This document shows, one piece after another, positions 46,301-57,142 of a DNA stretch of 64,000 bases. This DNA comes from Brachycybe producta (lineage: Eukaryota; Arthropoda; Diplopoda; Playtdesmida; Andrognathidae), in the NCBI GenBank assembly GCA_036925085.1, contig JAUPFP010000054.1, positions 806,001 through 870,000 on the forward strand, read 5' to 3'. The number at the start of each line of letters is the position of its first letter. The stretch's first letter is position 1. The translations under genes and the position numbers were made by a program. The notes beneath the pieces were generated by a model. That model was not told where the DNA came from. It ran no database searches and was given only the letters and a program-made list of their open reading frames with translations.

Positions 46301-49300
46301 AAAATCCGAGCCCTAGTAATCATTTATTTAGCCTCTACACTGTGTGTTATGCTGCGTTTATTCATGATGCATTAAAAATTTGAATATAAATCTGTAAGGA
46401 AGACATCATGTCTACTATAAACACGGCATCATCAGTTGTGTCTTCAGAATTGTGATGTGTCAGTGATTTTTCTTTCTGATGAAATTTATTGGAAGCAATG
46501 TGTTTAGTGTCATTCAGAGTGACACACTCAATGTGGTCGTCCTCCTACCCTCCTCCTACTTATCGCACTTTTTATTTAATATATCAAGACACTTTCCCTG
46601 AAAATATGAAATAAATATTGGAGTAAACATATTTCAAACGGAGTTTAGAGAGTGAAAGAGAGAGAAAAAAAAGGACCCACAATTTGACAATTTGGCAAAA
46701 TTCCACATCACCATTAAATGGTTAGGGCCCTAAACTGTAATATATCAAGAGTCACCAAAGAATTTCTTTTTAGTATAAAAAAATGCAAATAAATCACTAT
46801 CCTAATATTATTTGCATATAAATACGAGTTGCACAAACTCCATATGGAGTTTTTAGAAGGGGGTTTAATGGGGGAGGGTGTTGTTGCAAGTGACTCACTC
46901 ACTCTCGGGAAGGACCAGATATGAAATAAAAATTCCTCCATTAAAAAAGGGGCAAACATTGAGCCTAATTCTAGGAACCACCCATGAAAATAACCCATCT
47001 GGATCATTCATAATATAATATTATCTAATTTGTTATTAATGAGGAATTTCATCCTATTTTTTTTTCCTATTTCTAATTCTGTTTGTTTGCATTTCTTTCT
47101 CAGTTTATTGTTTTAATGACTTCTATCTCTCTTTTTTTCTTCCTAATTTTATAATACAAGGTGGGTTCAAAAATAAATCTTTCAACAATTTATGAGACAC
47201 TCTGTAATGTCTCTTGTAGGGCTCGGATTTTTATCAAACAAAAAACGCTGGTTAGAGGCTAGAACTCTTAATTGCTAGTACACAGGCATCTAGCCTCAGA
47301 CCAGCCTTTCTGATTAGAAAAAAAATACATTAATTGTAATTACTCTAATGCAATGCTTTGAATCCATAATTGGCATTTGGGCCACAAGTTGAGAAACATT
47401 TGTTTGATATTGCATAAAAATCCGAGCAATAATGATTACTATTTTTAGTAGTTTTATTGAACCTTAACTCAAGCTGGAGAGAGGAATCAGAACAACATTA
47501 TGATAAAATACAAATTGTCTAAAAACTAGAACCGTGCACGAACGTGGCTATCCACCCATGGTGGCGCTGAATAAGCGCCAAATTTTTTTAGTTTATTCAG
47601 TTTTGATGTTTTAATTCAAGTTAGACGCTTTTATCAAATTTTTACGCTTGATAATCAAGCGTAATTGTTGCAAAATGATTGATTTTACACTTTTCGTGAC
47701 TTGTGTGCAAACATTGGATGACACTTAACTATGAGAAGATGTGTCTTATGTTGATTGATGCCATTGAGACTAAAATAGAAAACACATTTCTATATTTTTT
47801 CTTTTCAGAGAAAATTATTTCATCACATTTTTAAAACTTGTGTAGAAAAAAAAATATGCTTTTTGATTTTTATTTAAAAGTTGTCTATATTTTCTTTAGT
47901 GTAAACAAGTTTAAAAACTTAAGTGATAACAAAATGAAAAGTGAAATTCGCAAAAAAAAAATACAAGTTGTGTGTTTTTTTTTTGTACAAATTCGCAAAA
48001 ATTTCACCTCCATTTGGGTATTTTTTTTTCTCAGAATTTGAAATAAGCGAATCTTTGTTAAATATTTTGAAAGATGAAATCAATGAATAGAAAAAAGAAA
48101 GATTCATATTTTTGTAAATTATTTTAATTCTATTTTTGGAATTTGTTTTGCTTTTGATAAAAAACCAGACTCTTCTTTTATATTCTTATCTTTCAACTTG
48201 TGTGATTTCGAGCATGAAATCAAAAAGTTAGCAAACTGTTTTTGTTTTCTTCAGAAAAATGGTAACAGTTTCGGAAACAGGAAGTTGAATTTAACCCTCC
48301 CTGGGAAATACAAATAGGAGGGGCCTCCATTGTCTCCATGTATAACATAAAAACACAAAACAGTTCTCTGTCGCACAGATCACTGTATTTTGGCGAAATT
48401 CTTTAGGTGAAATGGTTTAGAAGAAAAATCTTTAGATGAAAATTACTTTAGGCAAAATATATATTTTAGGCGAAATTGTTTAGGTGGAATGGTTTAGAAG
48501 AAAATTTTTTAGATGAAAATTACTTTAGGCAAAATATATATTTTAGGCGAAATTGTTTAGGTGGAATGGTTTATAAGAAAAATCTTTAGATGAAAATTAC
48601 TTTAGGCAAAATATATTTTAGGTGAATTTATGTGAAATAGTTTAGGGAAAAATGTTTAGGTGAAAAACGTTTGGAGTGAAATGTACTTTAGGTGAAAACA
48701 ATTTTAGATGAAAATGTATTAGAAGAACTTCCTTTAGGTGTATTGTCATTTAGGTGAAAAAACATTTAAGAGTGTTTGGTTTAGGTGAACTGTCTTTTAG
48801 GTGAATAACTTGTAGGTGAAGTGTCTTGATACATATCACTCTAATGTTTTTGGTGGCCGAATAGATATTTATTTTGTCTTTGTCTCCCAGATGGCGCCAA
48901 TGCAGTGGCTTATTATGTTCTATTGGAGTTCTCTTCTCCCCACTATCAGTTTTTGAGAAAATTTATGTTTTCGCAAAGTTTCTCCTGAAAAACGGTTTTT
49001 CAGGAGAAACTTTGCGAAAACAATTCAAAGTGTTTTAAAAACTAGAATAGTTAGTGATAATGCTAAAAGTTTTTTTCATGATGAAATCTTTCAAAATAAA
49101 CTTTTTATGACAGTTTGAAGAAAATGAAAAAATTCTAAAAACGGGTTATTTTCAAACTGAATTATAAAATTGTTTATTTTTGAAGACATTGATTTGATTT
49201 AATCTTTCAAAACTAGAATGACTAAATCAAGTTCGAGGAAGCTCAGTTTACATTTTAAAACCAACTCAAAGTTTGTTCTAAAATATAGACAATAATTCAT

Positions 49301-50634
49301 TTTACTAAATTCTAATTTATAAGAAACTAATACCTTGTACTCACACACATGAGTTAAATGACTTCAAATTAAATGTGTTTATAGATGAATTATACGGAAT
49401 CCAGTTAAGGACACATGAACACCAAATAAAAACTGACTTTAATTATTAATACTTTAAATTGAAATAGTAAATCAATATTTTATATTTAAGTATTAACTCA
49501 ATATTTTGAGATTATTAACTGAATAAATTGAATTCGAAGACATATTGTTTGTTTGTCCTTCACAGGGCTCTGTAGAACACGTTTATCATTTAAATGCATT
49601 TAAATTATCAGGTGTGTGTGTACTAGGTATTAGATTTGTCTATTCTTAAAAGTTACTTCTAAAATATTTAAATTTATGTAAAATGTGAGGTTTGATGGGT
49701 CCCTAATTTGGCCCCTTATTTAGGGGGGGGGTTCACTTTTTGGTGTAATTTTCGCCCTGAAAAAAATCCATAAATTGTCACTAGATAACAGTAAATGAGC
49801 TGTTGACCCATAAAGTGATTCTAATCTAACACAAAGCAAACAACACACCGGGAAAAATATGAGACCCTGACTGAGACAAAAAAGAGGGAAGGGGGGGGGC
49901 CTTATATATTTTTTGGTTGTTTGTTTGTTTGTTTATTGTTCAAAATGTTACTTTCAGTGAAATTGACAATTTGGTTTCTTTGACGTCATTAGTGTCGATC
50001 GACGCATGCGTAATAACTTATCTCACTTTTTTTATCCCTGGCTAAAATGCCATATTTTAATTAACCCATTGTAAATATATACATGTATATTATGAGAGAT
50101 GAAATTTTGCAACAAAAAAGAAAAATACTAGAATGTACTTTTTTTTTTGAAAACTCACAGAGCTGAGTTTTTAAATGCTCTTCATTAATTGAATTATATT
50201 CAGACTGTATATAAATTAAATGTAGTTTGTTAATGGAGGTAAAGGGTTGTGAGCCTGTTTTCTACTTTATCCTTAAAACATTAAATGAAGAGATAGATAG
50301 ATAGAGAGAGAAATACTAGAAGAGCCTCTCTCAACTCCCCCCCCCCCCTAAAAAAACCTTAATGAATTTGTATTTATTTTCTGTTTTTCCGGTTGCAAAA
50401 TGCTTTAATTAGGAGTTTTGCATTTTGGTTGAGTTTAGGGATTGTTTTCAGATGTAAAAATGAAGGTCGGAAAATATTTGCAATGATGATGATGATGATG
50501 ATGATGGTTGAGGAGGAGGAGGGGGTGTTTATGGGAATAGTAAACGGGTTTTCGTAATTTTTGGGCGTTATTATAGATGTTCTTATTTTGCGTCTGTGTT
50601 TACATTCTTAATAATAATAATAATAATAATAATA

Positions 50635-50686
<52 letters not shown>

Positions 50687-51400
50687 TTATTATTATTGTT
50701 ATTGTTGTTATTCGTTAGTTGTCTGGTTTCTTTCTGTTTTTAGTGTGTCTGAAGTTGCACCTTTTTGTTGGAAGATGAAGACATAAACTTTTTTGTTTTC
50801 TAAATCTGGTTCAAGGTTTTTTTTTAGCTTTAAGATTAAAACAAGTTTTAATTTTTCAGAGGATTAAATAGATATACATTTTTTTTAGGAAAAACAGCTT
50901 AAGTTTTTTTTTATTGGACATAAAAGAAACTTTTAAGGGAAAATTTTAAAGTTTATTTAGAATTAGAAGCAAGAAGCGTAAAAGAAATTAGATGATGATA
51001 TTTTCAAAAAATACAACTAAAGTTTCTTTATTTTTCTAGTTTTACAGAAGAAAATTGCTTCTAAAAAGCTAAAGATTAAAAAAAAGGCTGATATTAAAAA
51101 AAATATCGCCATTAAAACACAAGAAATATTTCTTTACTCTTCTAGTTTTACAAAAAAAATTGCTTTTTTTATAAAAAAAAAATTCCTTTAAAAAGATAAG
51201 GATCAATAAAAAGTTTATTATAAAACATATTGTCTTTAAAATACAACTAAAATTCCTTTATGTTTCTAGTTTTAAAAAGTAAATTCCTTCTAAAAAGCTA
51301 ATATTAAAAAATGTCGTCATTAAAATACAACAAATATTTCTTTGCTCTTCTAGTTTTTTGTGTTTAAAAAGTTGCTTCTAGAAAGCTAAAGATGAATCTC

Positions 51401-51481
<81 letters not shown>

Positions 51482-51651
51482 GCCAAAATTTAATAATTAT
51501 TATATATATAATATCCCAGGTCTGTGTGTGTGTGTGTGGAGTAACAAAAACCATTGAAGCACGTCGGAATTTATATAAATTTGAATAAATGAACCGTTTT
51601 TTTTCTCAAGGTCAATTATATGTTGAACTCTTCCTTTGGAAAGTGTAGAAG

Positions 51652-51691
<40 letters not shown>

Positions 51692-54600
51692 TGGGAGGGG
51701 GTGACTGAAATTGAAATGAAAGGAGTAAAAAAGGAAAAAACGACGCGCATGCGCACAATTGACTGTGAATTTGCTCCCGTCATTTATGAAGGGTTACCCC
51801 ACTAGTAATATTAATAATAAAAAAAAGTTGGAAGGTGTTTTGTGTGATCGCCATCGGTCAGGGGCAACACATGTTCATTAAATTTATTTAGATTAGGTTA
51901 GGCAACAATTGGCTCGCGAGATGAGTCGTCTTTACAAAGAATGGCTCATTCGAACATACAGGTTGGATACTCACAAACCTATAATATTGCAATACGTTTT
52001 ATGAGCTAACGTCAATCCTAAATAGTAAATAATAAAACATTGGATGATGAAAAATATAATCATGGAAAACCATTATTATTATCTAATAGTTTTATAGTTT
52101 TAGTAAATAAAGAGTGCGAACAAACACGAACAAGGTTACGATTAGGAAAACACACACACATTTTATAAGCAGCCATTTGCAAAATATGCAAATTAAGGAA
52201 TTCTGCAGTTTCAGAAGCAACATTCAGACCAGAAATTGAAAGTGTTTTAGAAACTAGAATCACTTAAAAATAAAAAATAAAAATTCCATGATTATATATT
52301 TCAAAATAAACTTTTTTTATGATAATTTCAAATTTTACATTTTTTGTTTTTCACTTCAATTTGGACCAAAATGCAAATTAAAATCATTGTCATAAAAAGT
52401 TTATTTTAAAATATAAGAACAGGAAAATTTCTTTCAAGATGCTCATTTTTACTCTTCTAGTTTTCGAAACACTTTCAATTTCTTGTTATTGAAAGTGTTT
52501 TAAAAACTGGAAGAGTAAAGAAATCATTTAAGGTTACTCTTCTAGTTTGTAAAACACTTGTTGACTCTTTTACAATTTTTGTTTTTAACTTTTTAACTTA
52601 AAAAACACAACCGGCAGAAATTCCGGCCATATTTTAAAGACAAAACAAAACTTAAAACAAAGTTAAGCTTAAAAAAGTCTCTACAGACTTGCTGTAGAAA
52701 AGGTTGTCAAAGTTCTGTTTTAAGCTTAGCTTTATTTTAAGCAACGTTTTAAGGTACGTTTCCACTTAAGACTCATCATGAGTCTGTTTATAAATGAGTT
52801 TGCAAATATTTACAGATCTGTGTGTACAAGTGGAAACGATGCTTTTTAACACACGCAGTCATCAAGATCAGATTTGATTTTGTTTGACTTAGTTTCAATT
52901 TCCGAACTATTTATAGTACAATTGAAATGAAATATTTGCAATTTACTTGTTTCAAAAATAGCCTCATTAAAATGTGAGGGTTTTTTTTTTAAACTTTTGC
53001 AAAAAGGCTTTTAAGAACTTTTTTTTTTTTTGGTCTGTCTTCCTGTTTGAGATTATATTACAAAAAAAATTGTCTGTCACAGATTGAAAGAAATTGAATA
53101 AGAAATATGATCATTTTTTCTATATTTAATATTATAAACTTTGAACAAGTAGAACAAAAAATTAGAAAACATGAAATTCCATTTTATATATTTATTTTAA
53201 TGGTTTTTTTTTAGAAAAATAAAATTGTGTTGGTCAAATTATTCGAACTGTTTTTTTAAGAAAATTTAACAAGAAGACGAAAATTGTGCAAAATGGAATT
53301 GATAGTAAAATTTGCAAAAAAAAAAGCACCACTTATTTGATTGAATTTATAAGAACAACAGTCTGAAAACTCAATTCACTTCTTTCAGAATTTTCTTTAT
53401 TCTAAAGTTTTGCAAGAAAATTAGGCCCAAATTCAAGAAGGAAACTTAACACTCGAACCCTCTAACCGTGTTTTTGAATGCCTAATACCTAGTACACACA
53501 CCTGATAATTTAAATGTATTTAAATAATAAACGTGTTCTACAGAGCCCCGTGAAGGACAAACAAACAATATGTCGTCCAATTCAATTTTTTCAGTTAATT
53601 AATCTGAAAATATTGAGTTAATACTTAAATATAATATATTGACATTAAAATATTGATTTAGTATTTCAATTTAAAATATTAATAATTAAAGTCAATTTTT
53701 ATTTGGTGTTCATGTCCTTATCTGGATTCCGTATAATTGAACTAAACACATTTAATTAGAATTCATTTAACTCATGCGTGTGTACAACGTATAAGGAGGT
53801 TTTAAAGCTGTAAACGCCTCGCGAGTTCTTGATTATTTTTTTCTTTCAGGAACAAAATTAGGAAGTGTTTAAAAAAACTAGAATGGTAAATCAATCGGTT
53901 AAGAGTATTTTTAAGTAAATATTTTTCAAAATAAGCTTTTTATAGACAAAAATTTAAATAACTATTGCCTGTTTAAAATTAGATCATTTTCAAACTGACA
54001 TAAAAAGCTTATTTTGAAAGATATCAAAGATGCAAAATACCTCTTAAGTGATTGAGCTACCCTTCTAGCTTCTAAAACACATTCAAGTTTCTTTTCATTT
54101 TGCTCCTGAAAGACAGATGATAACTAGAGTAATAACTTGTGTGTACACACACATGAGTTAAATGAATTCAAATTAAATGTGGTTTAAGTGTGAATTATAC
54201 GGAATCCAGTTAAGGACATGAACACCAAATAAAAATTGACTTTAATTATTAATATTTTAAAATTGAAATACTAAATCAATATTTTATATATTTAAGTATT
54301 AATTTCATTATTTTCAGATTATTAACTGAATATATTGAATTCGACATTATTGTTTGTTTGTCCTTCGCGGGGCTCTGTAGAACACATTTATTTAATTGCA
54401 TTTAAATTATGAGGTGTGTGTGTATTAGGTATTAAGAGAAGTGTTTATAGCCTTAAAAAGCCTAAAAAAAGCCTAAAAAATAGCCTAAAAAAAGTCTTGA
54501 AAATACTAAAGGCTTTTTTTTGCAGAAATTTGCATTTAAGATTTTTCTTTTATCTTCTTTACTTTGAAAACGAAAAATATCCATCTGTTAGGATTTTTTC

Positions 54601-57142
54601 TTTCTCATTTTTCTAAACATAGAAAACCTTACAAGTTTCTTTTATTTTGAAACATCTTTCTCTCTTTGGATTGTTACCAGGTTATTTTCTCTCTCTCTCC
54701 CTTTCTATCTTTCTTTCTATCTCTCTCTCTCTGTTCCTTTCTATCTCTCAATGTTTGTTACTTTTAAAAGTTTGTTACAAATATATTTTTTCCTATGACA
54801 TGTCTTGTTGTCTGTTTTAGTTTTGGTCTTCGAACTCTCTTTTCTTCCTTCTCTTATTATTTTTTTTTTGTAACTCTCAAGTGACACCACAAAAAAAGCT
54901 CAAAGATAACTAAAATTAACTTTTAAGAGAGTTAAGTGACAACTTTCTTAAGGAAGAAACACACAAGTGAATAAAATCCCACTGAATTTCATTCTGTAAA
55001 ACATATTTCATAGAAATATTCTGATTTTGTTTTTTCAGCATGTGTGATTCTTCCCTTATACTTATTCTCCCTTTATACAGAAACTAACGCAGCTTCTGTT
55101 TTTCAGGTGCAAAATTTACGAAAAGCTTGAAAATGTTTTAGAAACTAGAAGTGCAATTCAATCACTTAAGGCTGTTTTAATTTCAACTGATATCTGATTC
55201 AAATTCAACTTTTGATGTCGGGTTGTAAATGACAAAACTTTTAAATAGACTATTTAATTTTTGACTTTAAAAAGTTTATTTTGAAAGATCTCAATATGAA
55301 AATATTATTTTATAAGTGATTTGATTTACTATTCTAGTTTCTAAAACACTTTTTAGTGTTTCTCGATGTTTAAAGTAAAAAAACAAACTTTAAAGTTTCA
55401 AAAGTTGCTTGGAAAAATGAGTGTGGGTCACCAGGATGAGTTTTTGTTCCTTGGGCCCATTTTGAGGCCCGATTTTGAGCCCTCTCTGGGCCTCTTTCTC
55501 TAGTTTCTTATTTGTCCAAGGTCTATAGTGCAGTATGTCACATGGTCAAGCTTAATGAGAGCTTGACCAAATAGCCCAACATCAATTATTGTTGGGTTTT
55601 CTCAGTTGGTCAGTGTGAGAATTGAAATTATTATTTGTTTGTTTGTTTAGTAAAAAAAAACCCTTAAAACCCTGTGTTTTGTGACCCCCATAGAATAATA
55701 ATTTCAAGAGGGAATTGAAATGGGACATTTGTGTTAGTGAAAGACACAGAAATGCACTTCTGACAATTGTGGAACCCCCCCCAAAAAAAAACATTTGATT
55801 GTATTTTCCCCTCCAAAAAGTGGTCCATAAACGGGTGTCCAGTCAGGTTTTGCAGACCACAATTTACTCAATTGTGCACCCAATTAACTAAGTAAAATTA
55901 GGAAAATGTGAAAAATGCAAAAAACAAATGTGATTAAAATGCATAAAAGGAATTAAAAGTTTAAAACTTTAAGGCGGTTTTAATGGTGTAAACGGGGGGG
56001 GGGGAATTCTTTGATTATTCTTGTCTTTCAGATGCAAATTATAAAGAAACTTGAAAGTGATTTAGAAACTAGAAGGGTAGTTCAACTTCACATTTGATAT
56101 ATCTTTCAAAATAAGCTTTTTGTGTGTCAGTTTGTAAATCATCCAACTTTAAGCAGATGATATTTTTTAATTTTTTATAAAAAGTTTATTTTGAAAGATA
56201 TCAACATGAATAAATATCTTTAAGTGATTTAATTACTCTTCTAGTTTGTAAAACAGTTTAATTTCTCTTAATTTTGCTTTTTTTTTAAAAACAGAATACG
56301 TTTTAGAAGAGTAACGCACTTTGGAGAAATTGAAAATGTTAGAAACTAGAAAGGTATCATCTTTCTTTAAGCTTTATTTTCATGTTGATATCTTTTAAAA
56401 TAAGCTTTTTTATTCTAATTATTTTATAATTATATAAGTGATTTAGTTACCCTTCTAGTTTCTAAAACACTTTTACATCAAATAACGTTTACACTTTAAA
56501 ACCATCTTAAAATTTTTTTTTCCAAGTAAAATTCGGTTAAATAAGGTGAAAATGCACAAAGGAAACTTTGCACTTGAACCCTCTAAACAGGGTTCCAACT
56601 TTTATTTTAGGATCCTCAAAATAATCTATGTTGGAATACTGTTTAGAGAGTTGAAGTTGAAGTGCATCTCAGGCTTCAAAGCCAAGAGATGACTTTGGTG
56701 TGACCTTTTCTACTCTCTTACCAATGGTGGTGATGACAGTGACGGAATAAAGTAAAGCTCCCGAAAATGACCACTGCAAATCGGTCGTATTATTGTCTTT
56801 GCCGTCGTAGCCCTTGTTCTTAAAGGCATTGAGCACATCTTGTTCGTACTCCCTTAAAATATTTTCCATAGCAATTGTCCAATTATTTTCATAAAGGACA
56901 TTAAATTCAAGTGTCTTTGCCCACATGTCATTTAAGCATGTTTTGCGAACTTTGACCACCTCTGCACGTTGTTCAATTTCATTCTGAGCCTCGAGGGCCT
57001 CGAAAGTGAGGGCTCCGATTAACGCATAACCAACGACTAAACTGCAAAGTCCGACGTGAGAAAAAAGATGAGCGAGAAAAATACGTATGTACTGCCGACA
57101 CTTTTTCGGCGTGCATCGTATATTTCTCTCCGTCTGAGACAT
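40360..57142 (-). CDS. Two-pore-domain potassium channel (K2P/TWIK family)
   Basis: K2P channels carry background potassium currents as dimers of subunits with four membrane helices and two pore loops. Two coding exons, 57142-56722 and 41297-40360, join to 452 residues. M1 is SHVGLCSLVVGYALIGALTF; an extracellular cap follows with possible glycosylation sites (NWT, NNT). The first filter TTIGYGN lies at about residues 138-144 and the second, STIGFGD, at about 382-388. The intron is phase 1 and splits the first Gly codon of GYG, a position I recall as conserved among animal K2P genes. The M2-M3 loop is unusually long (roughly residues 190-340) and rich in Ser, Thr, Pro and Asn. That layout recalls TRESK (KCNK18), but invertebrate TWK channels also vary here, so no subfamily symbol is given. 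Confidence 0.93.
41412..41606. repeat. Family B foldback MITE with 9-bp target duplication
   Basis: The ends ACAGGCATTTAGAAATCGGG and CCCGATTTTTAAATGCCTGT are inverses, and pairing continues through CTTCAGTTGGCTCCGCCCTT. Flanking direct repeats GGTTAGAAG are at 41403-41411 and 41607-41615. The interior carries GGGCGGAGC and GTGACGTCAG. Confidence 0.9.
41615..42030. repeat. Family A MITE fragments
   Basis: Two left-arm motifs (AAAAACTAGACTAGTAACTG at about 41621 and GTTAGAAACTAGAATACTAA at about 41820) with inner AAAATAAACTTTTTATCGCA. Right arms are poorly preserved. Confidence 0.5.
43590..43935. repeat. Family A MITE
   Basis: TTAGAAACTAGAAGGGTAGC at about 43647 pairs with GAGCTACAATTCTAGTTTCT near 43830. 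The outer CTTTCAGGTGCAAAATAAAG pairs with TTTTGAAAGCCAGAATAA. Confidence 0.8.
44610..44800. repeat. Family A MITE, right end interrupted by family C
   Basis: The left arm GTGTTTTAGAAACTAGAAGG is at about 44630 and the inner inverse AAAGATATCAACATGAAAAT at about 44772. The expected right terminus is missing exactly where a family C element begins, which suggests later insertion. Confidence 0.65.
44806..45442. repeat. Two family C elements, inverted pair
   Basis: Copy 1 (about 44806-45115) and copy 2 (about 45126-45442) are inverted relative to each other about a short spacer, making a 0.64 kb imperfect inverted repeat. Shared blocks include TTATACGGAATCCAGTTAAG, AACAAACAATATGTCGTCCA and ATTTAAATGCATTTAAAT. 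A third fragment lies at 45470-45600. Confidence 0.85.
46008..46315. repeat. Family D element
   Basis: Ends AGGGTTCGGATTTTTATGCAA and TTGCATAAAAATCCGAGCCCT are inverses. The inner GTTTCTCAATTTATGGCTTC and GAGCCACAGATTGAGG also pair. The central GGAGGCTAGAAG hairpin matches the other copies. Confidence 0.85.
47217..47428. repeat. Family D element, shorter copy
   Basis: Ends AGGGCTCGGATTTTTATC and GCATAAAAATCCGAGC are inverses, and the GGTTAGAGGCTAGAAC / TCTAGCCTCAGACC hairpin is central. The left sub-terminal GTTTCTCAA block is missing. Confidence 0.75.
48393..48840. repeat. 78-bp tandem repeat decaying to a TTTAGGTGAA array
   Basis: Three units of 77-78 bp start at about 48393, 48471 and 48548. 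Each contains TTTAGGTGGAATGGTTTAGA, TTTAGATGAAAATTACTTTA and GGCAAAATATATATTTTAGG. From about 48630 only the 10-13-bp submotif TTTAGGTGAA continues irregularly, so the long unit probably arose from the short one. Confidence 0.85.
48967..49021. repeat. Perfect 27-bp palindrome with 1-nt loop
   Basis: GTTTTCGCAAAGTTTCTCCT and the rest of the left arm (48967-48993) are exactly inverted at 48995-49021. Such a loopless hairpin is unstable in vivo, so it is recent or a sequencing/assembly artefact. A family A element starts just after it. Confidence 0.85.
49022..49280. repeat. Family A MITE, diverged
   Basis: AGTGTTTTAAAAACTAGAAT at about 49029 and the inner TTTCAAAATAAACTTTTTAT mark the left half. 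The right arm is only weakly recognisable (TTTACATTTTAAAACCAACT near 49245). Confidence 0.55.
49328..49632. repeat. Family C element with intact ends
   Basis: Ends TAATACCTTGTACTCACACA and TGTGTGTGTACTAGGTATTA are imperfect inverses. This is one of the cleanest copies and defines a length of about 305 bp. Confidence 0.85.
50611..50694. repeat. (AAT)n microsatellite
   Basis: About 24 AAT units with one AGT interruption, flowing into ATT units. Confidence 0.95.
51402..51480. repeat. (AAT)n microsatellite
   Basis: About 26 uninterrupted AAT units; the longest simple repeat in the window. Confidence 0.95.
51653..51687. repeat. (AG)n microsatellite
   Basis: About 17 AG units, followed by a short GC-richer stretch with GACGCGCATGCGCAC. 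Confidence 0.95.
52220..52600. repeat. Family A MITE plus extra half copy
   Basis: AAAGTGTTTTAGAAACTAGA at about 52239 pairs with ACTCTTCTAGTTTTCGAAAC near 52450. A second short unit (GAAAGTGTTTTAAAAACTGG to TTCTAGTTTGTAAAACACTT) follows at 52490-52560. Confidence 0.7.
53485..53793. repeat. Family C element
   Basis: Ends TAATACCTAGTACACACACC and GTGTGTACAACGTATAA. The interior blocks match the other copies (AACAAACAATATGTCGTCCA, CTGGATTCCGTATAATT). Confidence 0.85.
53795..54135. repeat. Family A MITE between two family C elements
   Basis: The left end AAGGAGGTTTTAAAGCTGTAA shows the family terminus. The arms are AAAAAACTAGAATGGTAAAT and GAGCTACCCTTCTAGCTTCT. It sits directly between family C copies. 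Confidence 0.8.
54130..54436. repeat. Family C element
   Basis: Opposite orientation to the 53.5 kb copy. It contains AATTATACGGAATCCAGTTA, TTGTTTGTTTGTCCTTCGCG and ends GTGTGTGTGTATTAGGTATTA. Confidence 0.85.
55105..55400. repeat. Family A MITE
   Basis: TGTTTTAGAAACTAGAAGTG and TATTCTAGTTTCTAAAACAC pair; the middle is diverged. Confidence 0.7.
55970..56520. repeat. Two family A MITEs
   Basis: Copy 1 (55970-56310) starts with the outer motif GGCGGTTTTAATGGTGTAAA and has arms TTTAGAAACTAGAAGGGTAG / TTACTCTTCTAGTTTGTAAA. Copy 2 (56330-56520) is shorter and ends with GTTTACACTTTAAAACCATC. Confidence 0.8.
56535..56665. repeat. Family G repeat (AACCCTCTAAAC)
   Basis: TTGAACCCTCTAAACAGGGT pairs with ACTGTTTAGAGAGTTGAAGT. 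Related sequence is at about 42480-42680, 53420-53485 and 60020-60190. It ends just before the K2P exon at 56722. Confidence 0.65.

Larger units (their letters stand above)
41298..56721 (-). other. 15.4 kb repeat-filled intron of the K2P gene
   Basis: The intron is about eleven times longer than the coding sequence. It holds one family B, many family A, four or five family C, two family D and at least two family G elements, a 78-bp tandem repeat, a 27-bp palindrome and long (AAT)n and (AG)n runs. Uncatalogued stretches (about 43.9-44.6, 46.4-47.2, 49.7-50.6 and 52.6-53.4 kb) are AT-rich with homopolymers. No further coding exon was recognised on either strand. Confidence 0.75.

Noticed and set aside
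48393-48840. CRISPR-like repeat array
   Set aside because: Direct repeats without unique spacers, in a eukaryotic intron.
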